DNA of 64,000 bases from Dipteris shenzhenensis (GCA_047967505.1 CM106541.1), one strand, 5' to 3'; positions 41,565 to 53,870 are shown, numbered from the stretch's first letter. The notes: generated by a model from the letters alone, not told the origin. Program-made: numbers and translations.

Positions 41565-42960
41565 TCATACCTTTCCCTTTTTCTTGCTCTTCCTTGTTGA
41601 TAGCCCTTGCTGCAACTCACGTCTCATCTTAGGGCTTAATGCTATTAGTTGAGGAAGCGTGATTCTCAAAGAACGATGAGCAAGGTCCTGAATGAGCGAA
41701 TAGTCTTCTTGCCCTGAGCCGATAGGGAAATTTGAACGTGACCACTTACTCCTGCGAGATCTTTTAGCCTTCTCTGTCGGTGGGTCTGCCATCTCAGCAT
41801 CTGAGGACTCTAAGAAGGAGACCTTCTTCCTAGGGTCGCCTTGTCCACGGTTTGGAGAGGGGTTTGAGGTGGTACTTCTCTTCCCGAGGTCAAGGATCTC
41901 TACATCAGAATCCTCAGAGCCTACTTCACTTAGAAGATTCACCCTTGGAATATTGGGACATTCGATGCGATAATGCCCCTTTTGGTGGCACTCATAGCAT
42001 ACAACATTGGCACGTTCTCTTGGAGGGCGATTGGCTTCATTTCTGATGCCCACCATCTCAAGCCGAAGACCATTCAGGGACTTGGCTAGGTCATTGACTT
42101 CGGGTTCTTTAGTAGGAGGGGCCTCTTTAGCAAAAGGGGCCGAGGGAGTAGGAAGGAGGGGGGCTCATATGCGAGGCTAGGGAAATCTTCTAGGTAGAGG
42201 GTGCAGATATACACCTTGTTGAGGGTAAGCATCTAAGGGAGGACCATACATTTGAGGTGGAGGTGGTGGATACATCCCTGATGGGGGGTGGGGGTATGCC
42301 CCTGAGTTGGACCCCCCAGGTTGTTTTTGCCAGAGTGGAGGGGGTTGCGGAGGGACAATCGTCTTCTTTGAAGCGGGGTCAGACTGAACTTTATCAAACT
42401 TTTGAGCCATCTCTTGTGCTAGCACCATGGTTTATGGATTCTCCCATTTAAGCTTGAGGAAAAATTCATCACTTGCTCCTGCTACAAGGTAGCCCAGCAC
42501 ATGCTGAGTCATTCCAGCTCGAAATCCGGCGTTGTTCTCCTGCGTGGCAATTAAAGGATCTAGAAGCACAGTCGCTCGATCCACATATCGATGCGCCATC
42601 TCCCCTTCTGACTGCTTTAGGTTTGCCACCTGCAAGTATACATTCTCTAGCTCCTCTTCTTTGCCGAAATACTCAATCATAGCTGCTATCAAGCTTGACC
42701 AAGTTTGGCCAACGTCTTCGGCCTGCTTCTCATCACACTTGAGCCAAACCCTCTAGAAACATGGGAAGAACCAACATCCATCTTTCTTCAGTAAGAAAGT
42801 TGAGAGAAACACAACGGCAGTTGAGGGCCACAAGATACTCACTTGGATTTTCTTCCACCCGTCCACAGACCACAGGAATGTGTGCCATGCTTGGAAAATG
42901 GAAAAGAGAGAGGCGAAATGAGGCTTATCTATTGGCAAACAATGGAAGAGGAAGCTTGAA
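41565..42960 (-). pseudogene. Gag of gypsy copy 2
   Basis: 41565-42056 has an intact CCHC knuckle CYECHQKGHYRIEC followed by an acidic and basic tail. 42177-42428 has a Pro-rich stretch (PPQPPPLWQKQPGG). 42432-42692 has the capsid-like FGKEEELENVYLQVANLKQS and FRAGMTQHVLGYLVAGASDE. Order and spacing match gag of copy 1. Frameshifts separate the blocks. Confidence 0.75.
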
Positions 42961-43059
42961 CTGAAAATCAGGTGAAGATACATCCACAAAGCACACATAG
43001 GTAGGGTAGGGTGTGATTGGTGTATTGTGAAATACTATACGGGAAGGTTGTTGACGTCG

Positions 43060-43368
43060 TGGAACCAAGCCTTTGCTCCACACTTTCCACCTTCCACTAA
43101 CTTTTTCACACACTAGTTGAGAATCTCGTTGCACCTCAAGTTGCTTGACGTGATGTTCTTGTGCCTTTTGTAGCCCAAAAATGAGTGTCAAGTACTCAGC
43201 TTGGTTGCAAGTTCTTACAGGTGCAGACTTGCTATAACAATACTCCTCACCACCCGATGAAGTGAGCTTCACACGCATGCTAGCAACCTTGGTCGAAGGT
43301 TTGTAAGCTCCATCAAATTTAAAAATCCAAGATGTCATCACACCAAGACTAAAATCCGGACATCCCAA
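43060..43368 (-). pseudogene. Extra RNase H-like domain, gypsy copy 2 (C-terminus deleted)
   Basis: Reads FKFDGAYKPS (Asp), CNQAEYLTLIFGLQ (Glu), QRDSQLVCEKVSGRWKVWS (Asp), then passes within a few codons into the gag leader. About 530 bases present in copy 1 (roughly 5990-6490), including the fourth Asp motif, are missing. Having it in both copies shows the domain belongs to the element and is not a chance insertion. Confidence 0.7.
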
Positions 43369-43638
43369 GTTTCTCGGTAGTCTAAGATAGGTAGAAGGAG
43401 AGGGTGGGGAGAATTCAATACTTGAGCAAGACGTTCAGCACCAAATAAACTTGCAATCCTTTGTTGATAGTTTATCTTTAGACCAAAAAGAATTACAACT
43501 TGAAGCTCAAAATGAGGCACAAAGGGTTGATTAGATACAAAGGGATTCCTTGGTCGAAACATTACCAATAGCCGAGCCCTAGAAACCTTTGTAGTGAGAT
43601 TGAGAATAAATCATTCAAGACGAGATTATCCACAGGAA
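43338..43638 (-). pseudogene. ORF1 fragment of gypsy copy 2
   Basis: FRPRNPFVSNQPFVPHFELQ and following residues match 6815-7003. Homology with copy 1 stops at about 43638, where a tandem-repeat array begins. Confidence 0.5.
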
Positions 43639-44690
43639 ATATCCTAGCGCAAACCAAACAATGCGCTAGGGATAACTTATCCTGCGCTAATCCTGAACTA
43701 CTACCGTGCTATCCCTACACTACTGCCATGCTATCCTAAAGTTTGTTGCATAGTGCTATACTAAAACAGCATCCTTTAGACTATTTATCGTTTTGTTAAC
43801 CATCAGATTTCATCCCATCCTTGCTTTTAGTATATCCCAACAACCATCGCGTTGGTTTTCCATAATGAATCCACACATCCTACAAATCCATTCATCTTGT
43901 AATAATAGAAGCAAACCACCACACTAGTGGCTATTCATATCCTAGTGCAACCAGCCATCATGCTGGCGATGACTTATCCTGCACTAATCTTGCACTACTA
44001 CCATGTTATCCCTACACTATTGCCAAGCTATCCTAAAATTTGTTGCATAGTGCTATACTAAAACAGTGACCTTTAGACTTTTATCATTTCGTTAATTTTC
44101 ACATTTCATCCCATGCTTGCTTTTAGTACATCCAAACAACCACCGTGTTGGTTTGCCATAACGAACCCACACATTCTACAAATCCATTCATCTTGTAATA
44201 ATATAAGCAAACCATCATGCTAGTCGTTGTTAATATCCTAGTGCAAACCAACCACCATGTTGACGATAATGTATCCTGCACTACTATCGTGCTATCCCTA
44301 CACTACTGCCATGCTATCCTAAAATTTGATGCACATTGCTATACTAAAATAATGCCCTTTAGACTGTTTATCATTTTGTTAACCATCAGATTTCATCCCA
44401 TGCTTACTTTTAGTATATCCGAACAACCACTGTTCTGGTTTCCCATAATGAATCCACACATCCTACAAATTATTTCATCTTGTAATAATAGAAGCAAACC
44501 ACTGCACTCGTGACTGTTCATATCCTAGTGCAACCAGCCACCATGCTAGTGATGACTTATACTTCATTAATCATGCACTACTATAGTGATATCCCTACAC
44601 TATTGCCATGCTATCCTAAAATTTGTTGCACACTGCTAGTGCCCTTTAGAGTGGTTATTGTTAACCATTAGATTTCAACCATCGGGCTAC
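43639..44690 (+). repeat. ~297-bp tandem repeat, about 3.5 units
   Basis: TATCCTAG(T/C)GCAA marks units at 43640, 43938, 44234 and 44521 (spacings 298, 296, 287). Repeated text includes CACTACTGCCATGCTATCCT and CCACACATCCTACAAAT. The last unit is partial with a deletion. No gene. Confidence 0.85.
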
Positions 44691-45403
44691 TTAAAACATT
44701 TAAATACTAACATGGAAGCACATCGATACAAAATTAGGTGTTATTCAAGAAATGTCTACAAGATTTTTACTATTTTAAAACATGACATTTTTCTTTTTCA
44801 AGGAAATTCTAGACTACCAGCTATCTTATCAGCCTCTCTATGGCAAGCATCTCCCAGATCTTGAGACCAGTCTGCTGCACAATGGAAGACCTCTTTCCAC
44901 ACTCGGATTACACATTGCTTGCTTGACTCTGCTGACTTATATGCCCATAGTAACTCCTCCTTTCACTAGGGGTCCTCTTCATTTTGGTCTTTGTGCTCTA
45001 TACATCTTCGCGCCTCTATCATGTCCTGCCAAAAGAAACCTACATCATGAGCTTGACAAGTACCTTCAAGGAGCAGGAAAAACACTATCCAGGGAAATTA
45101 ATATTCACCGTCTATGCCGACTCCAAGTAATACACCCACCACCGAAGCATGTCCTCCTTGTAGCTATTTTCCTCCTTTTTCGGGTCTATTTCTATGAGGA
45201 TGCCATCCAACATTTTTTCAAATAGAACAACAGCATTCCAAAGTTGTTTGGGTATGCCATATATTCATTGTAGGTGGATCGGTGTACAAAGTTTGGATTT
45301 GTGTATAGAGTTTTGGGGCTAGATTTCATAATGGTCTCTTAGTTGTGTCTGCACTGCACTTGAATAGGGAGAGATTTCATTGAGCCCCACCTTCTCATTC
45401 TCC
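44691..45403. other. Unassigned segment
   Basis: A 147-codon frame at 44782-45225 (plus) has no recognisable domain and no homologous copy in the window. I would not call it a gene. No repeat structure is seen. Confidence 0.3.
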
Positions 45404-45575
45404 AGTCTCATGTTATTTGCCTAATCGTAATCTTTCATCTCACATTAGTTGTCTAATATAAATCTTTTGTCTCACATTAGTTCACTAATCAAAATATTTA
45501 AGTCTCACATTAGTGATCTAATTGAAATCTTTCATCTCACATTACTTGCCAGATCGAAATCTCTCATCTCATTAT
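45404..45575 (+). repeat. 32-bp minisatellite, about 5.5 units
   Basis: CTCACATTAG and variants at 45407, 45439, 45471, 45504, 45536 and 45567, a steady period of 32. The unit reads like CTCACATTAGTTGCCTAAT plus CGAAATCTTTCAT. Confidence 0.8.
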
Positions 45576-46117
45576 TATCACCATGCTGGCATGGATGAAA
45601 GGACAATATCTAGTCACACATAGCTCAGAAAACATTGCCCAAGTAAACTCTAGAGAAGATTAACAATTCAATAGATTACACACAAATTACATAGATTACA
45701 ATCTCAAAGACTCCTTTACTTCAGATTACATCTCAAGGACTCCTTATTGAGCTCCCTTGCTCCTTTTCTAGAATGGGGGTGGCTCCATCGAGCAGGGGCC
45801 CAATCCCTCCCTTCATGCCGTTCCTCTTTTCTTGATTTGGGCTTCCTAGTTGCAGGTTCGGCCCTTCTTTCTCCTTTACTAAAGGTGGTTGGTTCCTCCC
45901 TTCAAGCTCCTTTTCCTCGTAGTCAAGCTCGATCTTGGCCTTCTTCAATTTGGGCTCCTTGTCTTTAAGATCTTTCGCCCAAATGGCAAATTGAGCTGCA
46001 GCATCTACTTTCTTGTCATCGATAGTAGCTGTAGCAGGTAGGAACATTTGATCTATCCATGACCTGGGCAATGGCAAATGGCATTCTCTACATAGAGATT
46101 TTGTATGCACAAACACT

Positions 46118-46364
46118 CTCGGGCGGGTCACTCATCATATGTAACCCTATCACGTGAGTTTAACAGAAGGATTTTTTTTATTTCTATAATTTACAGAAAT
46201 AAATATACATAAGGGATTATTTAAAATAGTTTTGGAAAAAATTTACAGATTTGTATAGAAAAGGGATACATTTTATTAATGAAAATTTTTATAGATAAGG
46301 ACTTTAAATATAGGCCTTGAATGCACGTGATATAGAGGGTTTATACATAGTGACCCCCCTGAAG
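46118..46364. mobile_element. 247-bp MITE, copy 1
   Basis: Ends CTCGGGCGGGTCACT and AGTGACCCCCCTGAAG (inverted). Flanked by a perfect 8-bp duplicate CAAACACT (46110-46117 and 46365-46372). Non-coding, AT-rich centre. The other copy is at 55026-55272 in the opposite orientation and has the same length. Confidence 0.88.
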
Positions 46365-46551
46365 CAAACACTCCAAAGCAAAAAACATGCACAGGGTGGT
46401 AGCATGCAGGCCATCGGATACAACAGTCATCTATGATGGGGGTATGGCAGACCATGCATTTTGGACCCTATTGCATAGAAGGATAGGCATAGAAGGACCA
46501 TGTATAGTCTTGCTCTATACATGATGAAGTCGCTTCTTGATTTGTTCCTCC

Positions 46552-46768
46552 CTCATCCTAAGGCTACGGATGTTCTCCTTCATCTCCTCCACTTTTTGCT
46601 CACCCTATGCAACAGCTTCATCTGAATCCCTCAACATCTATTGAAGCTACGTAAATTTCTCTCATCCTAAGGCTACGGATGTTCTCCTTCATCTCCACTT
46701 TTTGCTCACCCTATGCAACAGCTTCATCTGAATCCCTCAGCATCTATTGAAGCTACGTAAATTGCTGA
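46552..46768. repeat. 109-bp tandem duplication
   Basis: CTCATCCTAAGGCTACGGAT begins at 46552 and again at 46661. The units are nearly identical, with a 3-base deletion in the second. It lies within the broken coiled-coil coding region, where it shifts the frame. Confidence 0.85.
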
Positions 46769-47317
46769 AAAACATCTTCATGGGCTGTTTTTAAGACTTC
46801 CACTCTAGTTTAGAAATCTTTAAGGATGACAAACTGCTTTTCATAACTATTGAAAGCCACGAAAAGCTCATGCAAGCATCTATCCTAATCTTCTTGTAGG
46901 GTCTTGTAGCTTGATCTTTGGACTTCCAATAGTGTTTTGAAAAAACAACCCTCACCGTGGTGGCTACTGCAAATTGCTCCACCATGGTGGCTGAAACTTG
47001 CTCCACTATGGATGCTCTCTGTATCCTTCCTAGCCTCGGGAGTTGCCTTGCTGTCTTCTCCACCCCAGCTGCTCTCTGCCCCATCCTTCTTGGCCTTGAA
47101 GCTCTCTCGCAATTCCTGCATCACCTTTCTGGTTTCTGCATTTTTAGCTCCTCCATCATCTGGTCTTTTTCAATGTTCAATACGTTCTCACTACAAGGCA
47201 TTGGTCCTTTTCCGATGAAAATACCGATGCTTTTTACATTGAAATTTTTTTTTTAATGAGTGCAAACATCGTTATGAAAGTCGTTAAAAGCGTTGAAAAA
47301 GAATGGTCGCTATAAAG

Positions 47318-47440
47318 CATCGCTATATACTGACGCTGAGAAATGTCACTATATAGCGACACTGATAATCGTCACTATATATCGACACTGATAATCATCG
47401 CTATATAGCGACATTGGTAAATGTCGCTATATAGCGACGA
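47318..47440. repeat. Left subterminal palindromes of CACTA C
   Basis: Five copies of the CTATATAGCGAC palindrome, mostly changed at CpG sites (GTCACTATATAGCGAC, ATCGCTATATAGCGAC). Confidence 0.8.
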
Positions 47441-47756
47441 TTAATAAAACTTTAGCCCCACTAATGTTTTTTTTTTTGTAATTATAAAAAAAAGTTTTCT
47501 ATTACAAAATTTCCCTTGCGGAAAGGGTGATACAAAATCGCTTAAATGAAATGATCTAGCAACAAAAGCATATACGTGTTGAACATATGCAACATTGTTT
47601 GTTACAAAATTACCCTTTCTGAAAGGGTGATACAAAATTGCTCAAACAAGTAGATATACAAAATGACATACATAGCGAAGTATATGCAAACTGCTACTAC
47701 TACTACTACTACTACTCATTCGAATCATCCTCGTCATCCTCATCCTCATCTTGTTG

Positions 47757-48640
47757 GCATGTTCCTTGGTCCTCGTGAGCTGCGCCTTCTCCCTGACCCT
47801 CGCCACGTGCGTCTGATCCCTGGCCCTGGTGATCGCTCGCCTCTAGTGATGGGACACTCGAGCTTTGACCCTAAGAGTGAACCATATAAATTGAGAATTA
47901 GATTGGAACTTAAAGAATAAAATAATTTAAAAAGTGAGATTACAAGTAGGAGTAGACTTATACCATGTGAGCAGCCACCACAGCCCAATCGACCGTCGCT
48001 CCCATTGCCTCTTGCTCAATAAACCACAGCTTATGTGCATCGCGTCTCTGCATCTGTAGGAAGATGACCCATCGCAGCTTACTGTGGATCCAATTTATGA
48101 GAATTAGAGTTAGATAAAGTGCATGTAATATGTAGTAAAACAAATAGAACACTACATTAAATGAGAAGAAGTGGACTTACCACGGTTGCCTCGAATGCCA
48201 ACCATCCGCTTGCACCAAAGTGCGAAGTACCTATGGTGTCTAGCCACCTCCTTGCAGCCCTCCTCTGACCCTCGAACATTTTGAGATGGTCCCTATTCTG
48301 CTTCTTGAAGAACTTCAATCAGTTCTGTCTGCCCAGCTAGCCATCCCCTTTGCGATGGAAGTACGCAAGGTTGATCTACAATGCTTCAAGACCAAACCCA
48401 TGTGCTCTCGCATATAATTCTCATTAAACTCCCAATTTAGTGGGTTAGGGTATTTTTGTTTTAATTCATCGATGACTGCCTGCTTCTTTTGGTCATCTTG
48501 ATACCGCCAATCGGTAGCAATGCCGCTCTTGAAGTGATGGCTCATCAATTGCCTCATGGTGGCCATCACTGCTTTGCCTTTTCTATCTTCTATTATCTCT
48601 CCAGCAGCCGTGATTTGATAGGAGAGGTCCTCAAATAAGA
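47757..48640 (-). pseudogene. TnpA-like gene remnant of CACTA C
   Basis: The Ptta/En/Spm domain is readable (AGEIIEDRKGKAVMATMRQL, WRYQDDQKKQAVIDELKQKY, MREHMGLVLKHCRSTLRTSI), with the C-terminal exons at about 47968-48090 and 47757-47880. The Ser/Pro-rich N-terminal part is deleted; the sequence jumps at about 48640 straight into the hexamer array. Frameshifts occur near 48315. Confidence 0.7.
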
Positions 48641-49760
48641 GAATAAGACATATGCTCATGCTTATGCTTATGCATGAGCATAAGAGCATGAGCATGAAAG
48701 AGGGAAAAGAGGGAGACATATGCTCAAGAGGGAGACATATGCTCAAGAGAGGAAAGAGGGGAAAGAGGGGGGAAAGAAAGGAAAGAGGGGAAAAGAGGGG
48801 AAAAGAGGGAGACATATGCATAAGAAGAGACATATGCTCATGCATAAGCATAAGCATGAGCATAAGAGAAGGAGACATATGCTCATGCTTATGCTTATGC
48901 ATGAGCATGAAAGAGGGAGAAAGAGGGGGGAAAAGAGGAGAAGAGAGAAGAAGAGGGAAAGGAAAGAGATATTGGAAGAGGGAAGGAAAGAGAGATTGGA
49001 AGAGGGGAAAGGAAAGAGAGATTGGAACAGGGAAAAGAAAGAGAGATCGGAAGAGGGATCAAGAGAGATTGGAAAAGGGGAAAGAGGGAAAGAAAGAGAG
49101 AAGAGGAGGGAAAGGAAAGAGGGAAAAAGAGACGTTATGCATGAGCATATGTCTCCTTCTCTTATGCTCATGCATAAGCATAAGCATGAGCATATGTCTC
49201 CTTCTCTTATGCTTATGCTTATGCTTATGCATAAGAGGAGTCTTATGCATAAGCATAAGAGAATGAGACATATGCTCAATGCTTATGCATACGACTCCTC
49301 TTATGCATAAGCATAAGCATAAGAGAAGGAGACATATGCTCATGCTTATGCTTATGGATGAGCATAAGAGAAGGAGACATATGCTCATGCTTATGCTTAT
49401 GCTTATGCATGAGCATAAGAGCATGAGCATGAAAGAGGGGAAAGAGATTGGAAGAGGGGAAAGAGGGGGGGAAAGAGAGAAGAAGAGGGAAAGGAAAGAG
49501 GGAAAAAGAGGGGGAAAGAGATTGAAAGATTGAAGGAGAAGGAGAAGGAAAGGAGGGAAAAAGAGATTAAAAGAGGGGGAAAAAAGAAGAGGGGAAAAGA
49601 GATTGAAAGATGAAAAAAAGAAGAGAAGGAAAGGAGGGAAAAAGAGATTGAAAGAGGGGGAAAAAGAAGAGGGGAAAAGGAAGAGGAAAAAAGAAGAGAC
49701 GGAAAAGAAGAGAAGAGGGAAAGAAGAGGGAAGAGAGGGGAAGAGAGGGTTCCTACACCC
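48641..49760. repeat. Hexamer array and purine tract, copy C
   Basis: TATGCTCATGCTTATGC-type hexamers (48641-48910, 49140-49440) and long GGGAAAGAGG purine tracts. Same intron position as in copies A and B. The long frames seen here on both strands are low-complexity artefacts. Confidence 0.85.
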
Positions 49761-49764
49761 ATCA

Positions 49765-49795
49765 CTGCAGCTAGCGCTTAAGGCGCTAGCTACAG
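49765..49795. repeat. Conserved 31-bp palindrome, copy C
   Basis: Same arms as in copies A and B, with one changed base (TACAG instead of TGCAG at the end). Confidence 0.7.
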
Positions 49796-50394
49796 GCCAA
49801 TGCAAATAATAAAAATAAAAAAAGAAAAAAAGAGGAAGCACTTTCTTTCCTGGAATAGTACGTCCTGCTCGGTATTTTGTGGACTAGTCCTACAAAAGAG
49901 AGGAAACATCCCATTTCAAATAACTAGTTAGAGGAAGGAGGAGTTTAAAGAAGCACTTTCTCAAAGAGATTGGATTGAGAAGACAAGGAGAAAGCGAAGG
50001 AAGAGAAATACAAAAAAGACTAGAAGAGGTGAGTCTTCTTTCTTTCACAAAATCTCGTTTTTTGGCTTCAATCCTTTGAAATCAAGCATGAAAACTAGCA
50101 CATAGCTTTAGCAATACAAAGAGAAACATTCTTCAACACTCACGAAACGAAATCTCACAAAGAAAGAACCTACATTGTTCAAAGAGACTCACCTTCTTGA
50201 AAAACTTCCTTTCAAGAAAAGAAAGAGGGAGAAGGGTGGAGAGGGAGCACAAGTGGTAGGAGAGGGGTGAGGTGTGGTAAGGAGTGGAGAATAGAGTGGG
50301 AGGTCATCAAAAATAGGTGGGAGGAGAGATTGTAGCTTACAATAGAGATTGCTAAAGAACACGCCACGTGTCGCATGGTTCGGGTTTTAACCCA

Positions 50395-50505
50395 CAGCAT
50401 CGCTATATAGCGACGCTGGTCAGCAGTCGCTATATAGCAATGGAACAAAGCAAATCATCACTATATAGCAACGAAACAGGTCAAAACATCGCTATATACT
50501 GATGC
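50395..50505. repeat. Central palindrome cluster of CACTA C
   Basis: Four decayed CTATATAGC palindromes about 105 bases before the TNP2 start at 50610. Confidence 0.7.
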
Positions 50506-50609
50506 TTCAGGACACTTTATGTTTAAAGTTAAAAAAGAAGCTCATAGATGCTATTTTATAACTGTTAATATATTTCCTTGCAACTTATGTTGTGATTTCA
50601 TAAGTGCAG

Positions 50610-53470
50610 ATGGAAGGGACGAGTGGAAGCTCGTCCGATGATGCGCCAATGCTCGGGAGCACAAAGTGGCTTACAAAGAGATTATATTGTCATTGCACTC
50701 ATTGCAAGCGAGAACTACGACATCAACGTCGTATTATCATGCGTCACTTCCGAATGTATGGGAGGAGCCTGAACCAGTACCCACCATTGGTGTTGCATGT
50801 GTTGATGGATTATTGGTAAGTCAAAGCTATTTAAGTTTGCGGTTAATATTGGATACGATTATGGTACGAAACCTTGAGACAAGATCTTATATTTACACGA
50901 AATCTTAATGAGGAGGTTGACGAGGGTACACATATAACTTCACACTTTGAGCAAGACTATAGTCTTTCGGATGATGACGAGGGTACGTTGACATGATGGA
51001 TTCTATTTTTAGGGGCACTACATCCCATGTACATGTGATGTCAGAGTCTGAGGCCAAAATGCGAGAGTTGCAATCAACACAATTGTCTGAGGGTGCTAGT
51101 ATGTCTAAACTATGTGCTTCTCTCTCAATCTTGAATCTTCAAGTAAAGTATGGGTGGTCGGATACAAGTGTCTCGGCCTTAATGAGGTTAGCTCTTGCAT
51201 TAATTTGACTCATTATTTGGATATTGTTTGTTTTGAGAATCATCATGTATGGATTAGTGTACCGAATCATCATTATTCGAAGCCTATGTATGTTTGAATT
51301 GTGCTATGAATAGGATGTCTCATTTGTGGCCCCAAGTGCATGCTTCGGAAAAAGTTGTCCTCCCAAAAACAACGTGGATCCTCTCTACGAGGGAGGAGGC
51401 AGCGGACATTGCCTCTTTTCAAACACCGACAAGGTACATGCGTTGCTTGAAAGGAGCATTTTAAAGGACAATAAGCTTAGTGGGCTCAAGTCCCATGATT
51501 GGCACAAGGTCTGTAGAATTAATTTACCGATAATCGTGATGCGTTAGTGTAATTATGCTTATGTTATATTGTTGACATGACTTCTTTGTTGCTTTGATAG
51601 TTCATCCTCCCAATTTGAATAAAAGGGTGCCTACAAGAAGATGTTAGAAATGCTATATTCAAGATCAGTGGTATTGTGAGGTATGCTTACTATCAAATCG
51701 CATTGATTGCATTTTCTTCAATTTAAGCTTATTAATATGTAGACTGATTATGAAAATATCTTACATGGACATGTGAAATAGGTGGATATCTCAAGAAGAG
51801 ATCTCCATATCGAGCATCGAGAAGGCTAGGGTGTAGTCCATTGAAGCCGTATGCTTGCTTGAGAAGCACTTTCCCTCGAGCATTATGACAACTCAAGTCC
51901 ACTTGCTTGTGCACATAGTTGATGAGATGGCTATTGCAGGTACCGTTCATAGTTGATGGATGTTTTTTCTTGAGCAGTTTATGAAAACTTTGAAGGGATT
52001 TGTAAGACAAAGAGCAAGACCAGAAGCAAGCATGGCAGAGGGATGGCTTGTGCAAGAGTCATTAGTATATATCACAAAGTTTATTGCATCCACGGATCTC
52101 GATATGCAAAAAGCTTGGCATAACAAGGATGATGATCGCATCGTTGGCGAGGTTCCCCAAGCAAAAGGGATTGAAAGAAAGATGAGCAAAGAGCAAATGG
52201 AGAAATTCATTAAATTTTGTATCCTCAATAGCCCTAAGATGCAGAAGTGGATTGAGAGATATGAAGCAGTCAAAGCAGAAAGAATAAATGCAAGGACGAG
52301 ATTCAAAGTAATGTACAGGCGATCGCAACCATATCCACGAGATCTAGCTCTTCTCCCCATTCACATGTCACTTGATTGGTTATAACTAGCTCTACATAAA
52401 GCCGAACGCGATGGAGAGAAAAGAAACGAGCGCGAGCGAGAGTTATCATCTGGATGTATGATGCATGTAAGTTTCTTACCTCTTGACATAATTAAGTAAT
52501 TATTTGTGGCAATATACGCTATAAAATAGATGCATCTTCATTGTTTTAATGATGCTCTTTTATAGTACAAAAAGTATAGTGCATTATGGTCATATGGTCA
52601 ACATTTTGGTGTGGAATGCATCGATTTAAAGAGAGTCATGTATGATTGTGGAGTCATGGCTAACTTCACACAAGATAGCTGAGCAAGTGCTTCGGATACC
52701 AATCTTCTCTCCTCATAGTTGGATTATTGTGGAACCATACGCAAAATCTATGAAGCTGATTTCATACGATTTAGTATTTTCATTCTTGATGTAAAATGGT
52801 TTAGAACTATTTGCAATGGTCCCCATGCGATAGTGAGAAAAGATAGTAGTGGTTTCTTTGCAATAGACTCCACCAAACATTGGACTGATGAAAGTGATAC
52901 TTTTGTTCTTCCCGAGCACTGTGAGTAGGTGCATACTAATGATTTAATTAATCGAAGCTTTTGTTTTTAAAGATCCATTGATACGTGTACTTAAGCATGA
53001 TTTCATATATATAATTGACGACATCCAGCACCCATCTTCAATATAGGCGGTTTTTCATCCGGATCGTTCTGATCCAAGATGGTGGTATGTGATCCAAGTT
53101 GCACCACGAAGTAAGCAAATCTTTGAAGATAGAGATGTGGATATGGAGATGCCACTACCAATGCCGGATCCAATTGATCCCGATGAATCTAGCAAAGAAG
53201 ATGAAGATCACAATATGAGCCAAGAGGAAGATGCACATAATGACATCGCATGGGAGGAAGATGGAGATCACGATATTGAGGAAGAAGATAACGATCATCA
53301 AGAATCACCACACTTTATTGAAGAAGATGATCAAGTACTTTTACACCTAACGTACGATGCTAGAGTACAATGATGATATAGGAGATCAACTCGGTATAGA
53401 GTTAGAGATAGATTTGTTTGGCTCATTAGACTTGGAAGATGAAACAGTTGATGTAAATCCTCTTCATTGA
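50610..53470 (+). pseudogene. TNP2 gene of CACTA C with catalytic core deleted
   Basis: Exon 1 starts MEGTSGSSSDDAPMLGSTKW at 50610 and is frameshifted near its end. Exon 2 is at about 50910-51190. At about 51302 the sequence jumps from the following intron into the last third of exon 4 (AMNRMSHLWPQVHAS), so exon 3 and most of exon 4, with the TNP2 catalytic region, are absent. Exons 5-8 (51605-53470) still read DUF4218 and DUF4216 blocks, for example FIKFCILNSPKMQKWIERYE and WFRTICNGPHAIVRKD, with several stops. Confidence 0.8.
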
Positions 53471-53664
53471 TTTTTTTCATCTCAAACTTGGACATGAATA
53501 TATGAGCTTCAAAGGCTTGATGTACATGCTCTCATACTTTTATTCCCTCAAAAGATCAAACATGTATGAAAATTTAAAAAAATTTGTCATTGGAAAAAAC
53601 TATCTTTTAAGGCCTATATGAGTAAAAAAGCTCTCTAGAAAATGTCATTGTAAAATAGTATCTC

Positions 53665-53775
53665 ATTGTCGCTATATAGCGACACTTACATTTTTGACAA
53701 ACCTCGCTATATAGCGACTTTAGAAATCGTCGCTACATAGTGACGTTTGCTTAAAGTCACTATATAGTGATGCTT
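53665..53775. repeat. Right subterminal palindromes of CACTA C
   Basis: Four decayed copies of the palindrome, for example GTCGCTATATAGCGAC at 53669 and GTCACTATATAGTGAT at 53756. Confidence 0.75.
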
Positions 53776-53870
53776 TACAGGATGTGCTTCCCATAACGAT
53801 GATTAGCGCCCCGTGTGCACTAAACATTGGTACTTAAATGTTGCAATAAGATCCATGTGTAGTAGTGTCT

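Larger units (their letters stand above)
28582..43638 (-). mobile_element. Ty3/gypsy copy 2, interrupted by CACTA A
   Basis: Same family and orientation as copy 1. Only about 55 bases of the 3' LTR remain (28582-28636), then the polypurine tract, the integrase 3' half (to 29491), CACTA A, and the rest of integrase, RNase H, RT, protease, gag, the extra RNase H and part of ORF1, ending abruptly at 43638. The 5' LTR is gone. Its RT and gag are better preserved than in copy 1. Without CACTA A the remnant is about 5.4 kb. Confidence 0.9.
45733..47188 (-). pseudogene. 3' part of a coiled-coil coding region split by CACTA C
   Basis: Charged, helical reading blocks on the minus strand: MMQELRESFKAKKDGAESSW (46885-47124), a frameshifted middle, and DKKVDAAAQFAIWAKDLKDK then KKAKIELDYEEKELEGRNQP (45733-46080), ending at a stop. 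It continues the block at 53871-54760 across CACTA C, because the text on both sides is of the same Lys/Glu-rich type and orientation. A MITE (46118-46364) lies inside it. Function unknown; possibly an extra ORF of a retrotransposon. Confidence 0.4.
47189..53867. mobile_element. CACTA element copy C, deletion derivative (6,679 bp)
   Basis: Both termini are present: CACTACAAGGCATTGG at 47189 and (reverse) CACTACTACACATGGATC ending at 53867, with TSD TCT on both sides (47186-47188, 53868-53870). It keeps the element plan but has lost the N-terminal half of the TnpA-like gene and the catalytic core of TNP2, so it could only move with help from another copy. Orientation is opposite to copy A. Confidence 0.9.

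Noticed and set aside
44782-45225. 147-codon plus-strand frame
   Set aside because: No domain, mixed hydrophobic composition and no second copy; likely chance.
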